Shown here piece after piece: positions 33,036 through 36,261 of a stretch of 36,261 nucleotides of DNA. Numbering within the stretch: position 1 is the first letter of the stretch; each line of letters opens with the position of its first letter. The stretch lies in the NCBI GenBank assembly GCA_028709305.1, contig JAQVXE010000013.1:1-36261 (forward strand). The letters run 5' to 3'. The stretch is from Bacillota bacterium (GTDB lineage Bacteria > Bacillota > DTU025). The position numbers were made by a program, and so were the translations under genes. The notes below the pieces were generated by a model. That model saw only the letters and a list, made by a program, of their open reading frames with translations, was not told where the DNA came from and did not search any database.

Positions 33036-34001
33036 TTATAGACCCAGAGCTTCGGTGGTTCTGAAATGAATCTTCGCATATTCCGCCAGGGCCTCTCGGC
33101 CCTCACTCGCGACGATATCAGAACCTACTTCTAGAATACGGGGGTCCGATGCCCCCTTCGGCAACTCAACCCCGGCCCTCTTGGAAAGCACCTGCAATCT
33201 TCGGACGAACTCCGCCCGCGCCAATATGGACGCGGCCGCAACTGCCACATCCTCCTCCGCTCTGGGCCGCTGTTCCAGGGTGATCTGCCTTCCCCGACGC
33301 ATCAAAGCATTATCAAGATACGACTCGTCGCCAAACTGGTCTGAGACTGCAAGCTCGCAACAGACGGTCTGGAGCAAGTTCTCAAGACATCTTGCATGAG
33401 CCCATGCAAGCATGCGATTGACGTTGCCAATCCTCTTGTACAGCTCATTGTAGCGTGAAGGCCCAATCGTCACCACTGAGTGCGGGCAAGATGCAACGAT
33501 CAGCTCTGCAAGCGCCAATATGCGCTTATCGGACAGACGTTTGCTGTCCTGCACTCCACTGTCTGCAAGCTTGGTCTCAGTCTGGACGTCTACATACACG
33601 CCGGCCGCCACCAGTGGACCAAAGTAGTCCCCTTTGCCCGACTCGTCAATTCCGATCCTTGCGACACCTCTTGTGCATGCCTTCCAACCGTGGTGAGGCA
33701 CGCCAACGGCGCCGCCATCTGTCTTCGCATTCGGTGGTGGCACATACGCGCTGCGATTCGAGTGCGAACTCGCCCACCAGGAGTCCAGCTCCTTGGTGAG
33801 TGGGGATAGTCGGCCCTGAATAAGCGCCTTTCCTGTGGCGTAGAATGCAACAGTCGCCTTGTTTTCGCCGTCACTCACTCTCGCCTGACGCCCGTAATTA
33901 ATGTCCCGTACTTCTACGGTCCATCCACGTTCCTCGGCCAGCCTCCGAAGAGTTGAGAGGGATTCCGCTATGACATGCTCTTTTCCCAATTCAGATTCCA
34001 C
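33036..34001 (-). CDS. rnhC: Ribonuclease HIII
   Basis: 321 residues. The N-terminal TBP-like substrate-binding domain covers about residues 1-85 (YGRQARVSDGENKATVAFYATGKALIQG). The type 2 RNase H catalytic domain begins at IGIDESGKGDYFGPL (117-131), whose Asp-Glu pair is the HIII form, followed by DSKRLSD, a later Asp in EEDVAVAAASILAR, and LPKGAS. The enzyme cuts RNA in RNA-DNA hybrids. The start is GTG (33999-34001); the ribosome-binding site is weak. Normal length for the family. Confidence 0.95.
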   Translation of the reverse strand: MESELGKEHVIAESLSTLRRLAEERGWTVEVRDINYGRQARVSDGENKATVAFYATGKALIQGRLSPLTKELDSWWASSHSNRSAYVPPPNAKTDGGAVGVPHHGWKACTRGVARIGIDESGKGDYFGPLVAAGVYVDVQTETKLADSGVQDSKRLSDKRILALAELIVASCPHSVVTIGPSRYNELYKRIGNVNRMLAWAHARCLENLLQTVCCELAVSDQFGDESYLDNALMRRGRQITLEQRPRAEEDVAVAAASILARAEFVRRLQVLSKRAGVELPKGASDPRILEVGSDIVASEGREALAEYAKIHFRTTEALGL

Positions 34002-34193
34002 CTAAACATGCTTACATAAGCCTAAACGAATGCGCGGTGATTTCTTCGTCAAGCCCCTGCCAAATCCTTTGATCCAAACCGGTCATGGTCTCCTGAGCGG
34101 ATAGCCTATTTCATCTTCCCTCTCTTTCGCAGTATTCCTCTGGAAGATCGCACCCTCCCAGTAGCATAAACATGCGCTGAACTTGCTCCAATA

Positions 34194-34221
34194 TTGCACA
34201 ATAGTTCGCTTATGTTATACT
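34194..34221 (+). promoter_or_regulatory. Promoter of the pilin operon
   Basis: TTGCAC (34194-34199), 16-base spacer, TATACT (34216-34221) preceded by TGT (extended -10). It lies 88 bases upstream of the first pilin gene. The rest of the 307-bp gap 34002-34308 holds no gene I can support. Confidence 0.55.
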
Positions 34222-34308
34222 ATACCTTAGAAATCGAGGCAGAATCGCACGCAACCACCAAGAGAACTCAAACAAGGCTACTTCCCGCAGGCGAGGTGAG
34301 CTGGCCCA

Positions 34309-34695
34309 ATGGAGATTCGACGCAGCGAGTCCGGTCTGTCCCTTGTTGAAATTCTCATTGCCGTAGTGCTGGTGGGCGTGGTAATCGTTGCATTGCTCCG
34401 TTCCATCACTCAAGCAATAGATGTGCAGAAATCTGCGGAGCTGGCTTCTACCGCTTCCAACCTTGCCCTTGAGTCTATTGAGTTGTACCGATGCTACTTC
34501 AACGCCCACGAATACAACAAGCTCATAAATAGAACTTCTGAGGATGTAGGCGACGATGCTTTCAGTCGAAGCATAGATGTCACACCCACTGGAACCGAAC
34601 CTAACCGAACCTGGACGATATCGGTCACCGTCACATATCAAGTAAGGGGGAGCAGCAGGAGTGTCACGCATCAGACGCTTTTTGCGGAACGCTGA
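34309..34695 (+). CDS. Type IV pilin-like prepilin
   Basis: 128 residues. A short basic leader (MEIRRSESG) ends in the prepilin peptidase site G|LSLVE, with the conserved Glu5 of the mature protein and a hydrophobic helix to about residue 30. The remaining part is a small extracellular domain with strand-rich TWTISVTVTYQV near the end. The size suggests a minor pilin or type II secretion pseudopilin. GAGGTGAG precedes the ATG by about 7 bases. It overlaps the next gene by 35 bases. Confidence 0.9.
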   Translation: MEIRRSESGLSLVEILIAVVLVGVVIVALLRSITQAIDVQKSAELASTASNLALESIELYRCYFNAHEYNKLINRTSEDVGDDAFSRSIDVTPTGTEPNRTWTISVTVTYQVRGSSRSVTHQTLFAER

Positions 34696-35143
34696 GGGCT
34701 TGACCCTTGTGGAAACGATGATAGTCATTGCTGTCTCGTCCATTGTGCTGGCAGCAATTGCCGCCGCAATGGCGGCTGGAGCTAGGTCGTGGCAATCCAC
34801 ATCTTCTGCAGCTGCCATGTCGCGCCAGGCGGACGCAGCCCTTGCTTCTATTATCTCGAAGATCAGAATCGCCTGCAAAGTGGATCTGTCTACTCCCGGT
34901 TCTCCCGAAGTCGTCGTTGTTAGAACAGCCGGAGAATACAAGTACTCATTTACCTTGACCGAAGGAAACATAATCATGCAGATCACAAATCCAGACGCCA
35001 CCACATCCAGCAGCGTGATTGGATCTGACGTTACCCTCATGGAAATCACAGAGGTCGGAACGGATTCATACGAAATCACTGTTAGGTGCGAGGATTCTGA
35101 AGCCTCCAAAACCGCATCGACTAGGGTTACTATCAGACAATAG
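34661..35143 (+). CDS. Type IV pilin-like prepilin (minor pilin/pseudopilin)
   Basis: 160 residues. The leader MSRIRRFLRNAEG is followed by the cleavage site G|LTLVE and an alanine-rich membrane helix to about residue 40. The extracellular domain has a long helix continuation (AAAMSRQADAALASIISKI, PilW/GspJ-like) and a strand-rich end. The start is GTG at 34661, with AGGGGG 11-16 bases upstream; it overlaps the previous pilin gene, indicating coupled translation. It lies 14 bases before the PilX-like gene. Confidence 0.88.
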   Translation: MSRIRRFLRNAEGLTLVETMIVIAVSSIVLAAIAAAMAAGARSWQSTSSAAAMSRQADAALASIISKIRIACKVDLSTPGSPEVVVVRTAGEYKYSFTLTEGNIIMQITNPDATTSSSVIGSDVTLMEITEVGTDSYEITVRCEDSEASKTASTRVTIRQ

Positions 35144-35157
35144 GGGGGTCGTGCGGC

Positions 35158-36129
35158 ATGGCCGAACTCTTGCGTTGCCGACGTGGATCTGCATTGGTGG
35201 TATCAATGGCGGGCATCGTAATACTGTCCATATTCAGCGTTGCACTTCTTACAGTATCTTCGTCTACATATCAAATGCAGGCCAGCAACAGACAGAGGAT
35301 GCAAGCCCTTCTGATAGCGGAAGGCGGTGCTGAGAGAGTCTATAACCTCATAAAAACGGACCCTGCATATAGGACAAGCAGACCCTTTAGAGTACGGGTA
35401 GGAACAGAAACGGCAAAGGGCGACTTGATGAAGACAATCGTGGATAGGTTCTCATATTACACAATCACATCCACAGGCACTTCGGGCAGAAGGTCAGAAA
35501 CGGTGACCCTCATCGTATATGCAGGCGTCTACGAGTACGGGCTATACGCAGGAGAGTACATATTCGGCAAGAATAACAACATCGTTCATGGAGCAGACGT
35601 AGTCTCGGGCGGAACGATCGATGGGATTTCTGTGGATCCCGGTTTCGCACTTTACCCTGCATGTCGCCAGACGTTCCCGGAATTTGCAGCGGCTGATTAT
35701 TGCAGTTATCCCGCACCGCACATTGACGGATACTCTGTCACTGTCAGCGGCATAAACTACTTGGAGGGCGGGTTTGGCGACGAAAATAACGATGTAGTAA
35801 TAACATGTCCACCCGGAGAAGAGGGTGCACTGTACATTAAGGGCGACCTTCTCGTCAAGAATAACCTGGAGTTCTGCGGCAACCTAGTCGTTATTGTAGA
35901 CGGAGATGTCGATGCAAAGAATTCCGAGATGACCACATCAGGCAAGACCCACCTCATAGTCACAGGGGATGTGGATCTCAAGAATAGCAAGGACTTTCAT
36001 GGCAGCATCATCGTTGAGGGCAAATTCGAGTGCAAGAATAACCTTGAAATAGTTTATGAGCGTGTGGAACATGCGCTGGTGCCAGGAGGCCCCGGGTCGG
36101 TAGGCTACTCCGTTTCCTGGCAACGGTAG
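35158..36129 (+). CDS. PilX-like pilus-assembly protein with C-terminal repeat (beta-solenoid-like) domain
   Basis: 323 residues. The N-terminus is PilX_N-like: a basic RCRRGSALVVS leader, hydrophobic helix about 11-32, then SNRQRMQALLIAEGGAERVYNLI. Residues about 125-310 carry short recurring units with G-D-V/L and K-N-N/S (KNNNIVHGADVVSGG, IKGDLLVKNNLE, VDGDVDAKNSE, VTGDVDLKNSK, VEGKFECKNNLE), as in polymer-like right-handed solenoids such as bactofilins and adhesin-like PilX proteins. It may form the tip or core of a pilus, or an adhesin; this is inferred. ATG at 35158 with GGGGGG about 11 bases upstream. Confidence 0.85.
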   Translation: MAELLRCRRGSALVVSMAGIVILSIFSVALLTVSSSTYQMQASNRQRMQALLIAEGGAERVYNLIKTDPAYRTSRPFRVRVGTETAKGDLMKTIVDRFSYYTITSTGTSGRRSETVTLIVYAGVYEYGLYAGEYIFGKNNNIVHGADVVSGGTIDGISVDPGFALYPACRQTFPEFAAADYCSYPAPHIDGYSVTVSGINYLEGGFGDENNDVVITCPPGEEGALYIKGDLLVKNNLEFCGNLVVIVDGDVDAKNSEMTTSGKTHLIVTGDVDLKNSKDFHGSIIVEGKFECKNNLEIVYERVEHALVPGGPGSVGYSVSWQR

Positions 36130-36208
36130 TTGGCCTTCGATCCATGTCGGCTTGAAAGCTCTTCTGTAACCCTGCAGCTACAAGCAAACAATTTCCACCA
36201 CATGCCAA

Positions 36209-36232
36209 ACGGAGACCTGTTTAGGTCTCCGT
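36209..36232 (+). terminator. Stem-loop after the pilin operon
   Basis: ACGGAGACC (36209-36217) and GGTCTCCGT (36224-36232), 9 bp with a 6-base loop. No T-run follows, so it may be a weak terminator or a regulatory hairpin. It starts 79 bases after the stop codon. Confidence 0.5.
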
Positions 36233-36261
36233 CAGGATCACTATATGTATGTTTAGACGAT

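Noticed and set aside
34210-35109. Long minus-strand open frame (299 codons) opposite the pilin genes
   Set aside because: It overlaps two well-supported prepilins on the plus strand, has no ribosome-binding site or recognisable domain, and its composition is that of an antisense frame.
1-36261. Mobile elements, CRISPR arrays, tRNA and rRNA genes
   Set aside because: No transposase-like protein, regularly spaced repeats, or conserved RNA segments were seen on either strand.

Overview
The window (about half G+C) looks like the chromosome of an anaerobic, endospore-forming member of the Bacillota. Evidence: a complete cotJA-cotJB-cotJC spore-coat operon, Spo0A-box-like sequences, RNase HIII, a YhaM-type exonuclease, an ATP-type PEP carboxykinase and a flavodiiron protein. 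Two things are unusual for a simple monoderm Firmicute: all four transporter substrate-binding proteins have Sec signal peptides without a lipobox, and one secreted protein (14495-15673) has a TolC-like layout. An atypical, possibly diderm, lineage is therefore worth considering. No tRNA, rRNA, CRISPR array or insertion sequence was found.

Layout. 1-12032 (all minus) holds two peptide/oligosaccharide-type ABC transporters, read right to left. The first is a complete set: binding protein (10158-12032), permeases B and C, ATPases D and F (10043-5862). The second has two tandem binding proteins (5399-3696 and 3275-1569), a B permease and a C permease that runs off the left edge. 12144-19818 (minus) holds a thioredoxin-fold protein without active cysteines, yhaM-ndk, the TolC-like protein, a Gly/Trp/Phe-rich small protein, an adenosine deaminase-MFS pair and a DUF4438 protein. 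19996-22876 (plus) holds cotJABC and pckA. 23016-28735 (minus) is a LacI-binding protein-permease-permease-trehalose synthase (TreT) operon followed by the remains of a GH130 gene. 29247-30532 (plus) holds two membrane proteins. 30563-34001 (minus) holds a macrodomain protein, a flavodiiron protein, a membrane protein and RNase HIII. 34309-36129 (plus) holds two prepilins and a PilX-like protein with a repeat domain.

Main discovery. The two tandem family-5 binding proteins are circularly permuted. After the signal peptide each begins with the segment that normally forms the second half of the family fold, runs to the usual C-terminal end, then passes through a short linker into the usual N-terminal half and stops at the NPNYW motif. 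The third family-5 protein of the same region has the normal order and is an internal control. The two permuted genes share a conserved 44-bp leader element containing a Spo0A-box-like core, and a weaker version lies upstream of the normal one. GC-rich stem-loops follow all four binding-protein genes, which fits differential expression within the operons.

Other points of interest are operator-like palindromes at the lacI promoter, a frameshifted GH130 remnant, overlapping alternative inverted repeats between the DUF4438 gene and add, and the pilin/PilX module at the right end.
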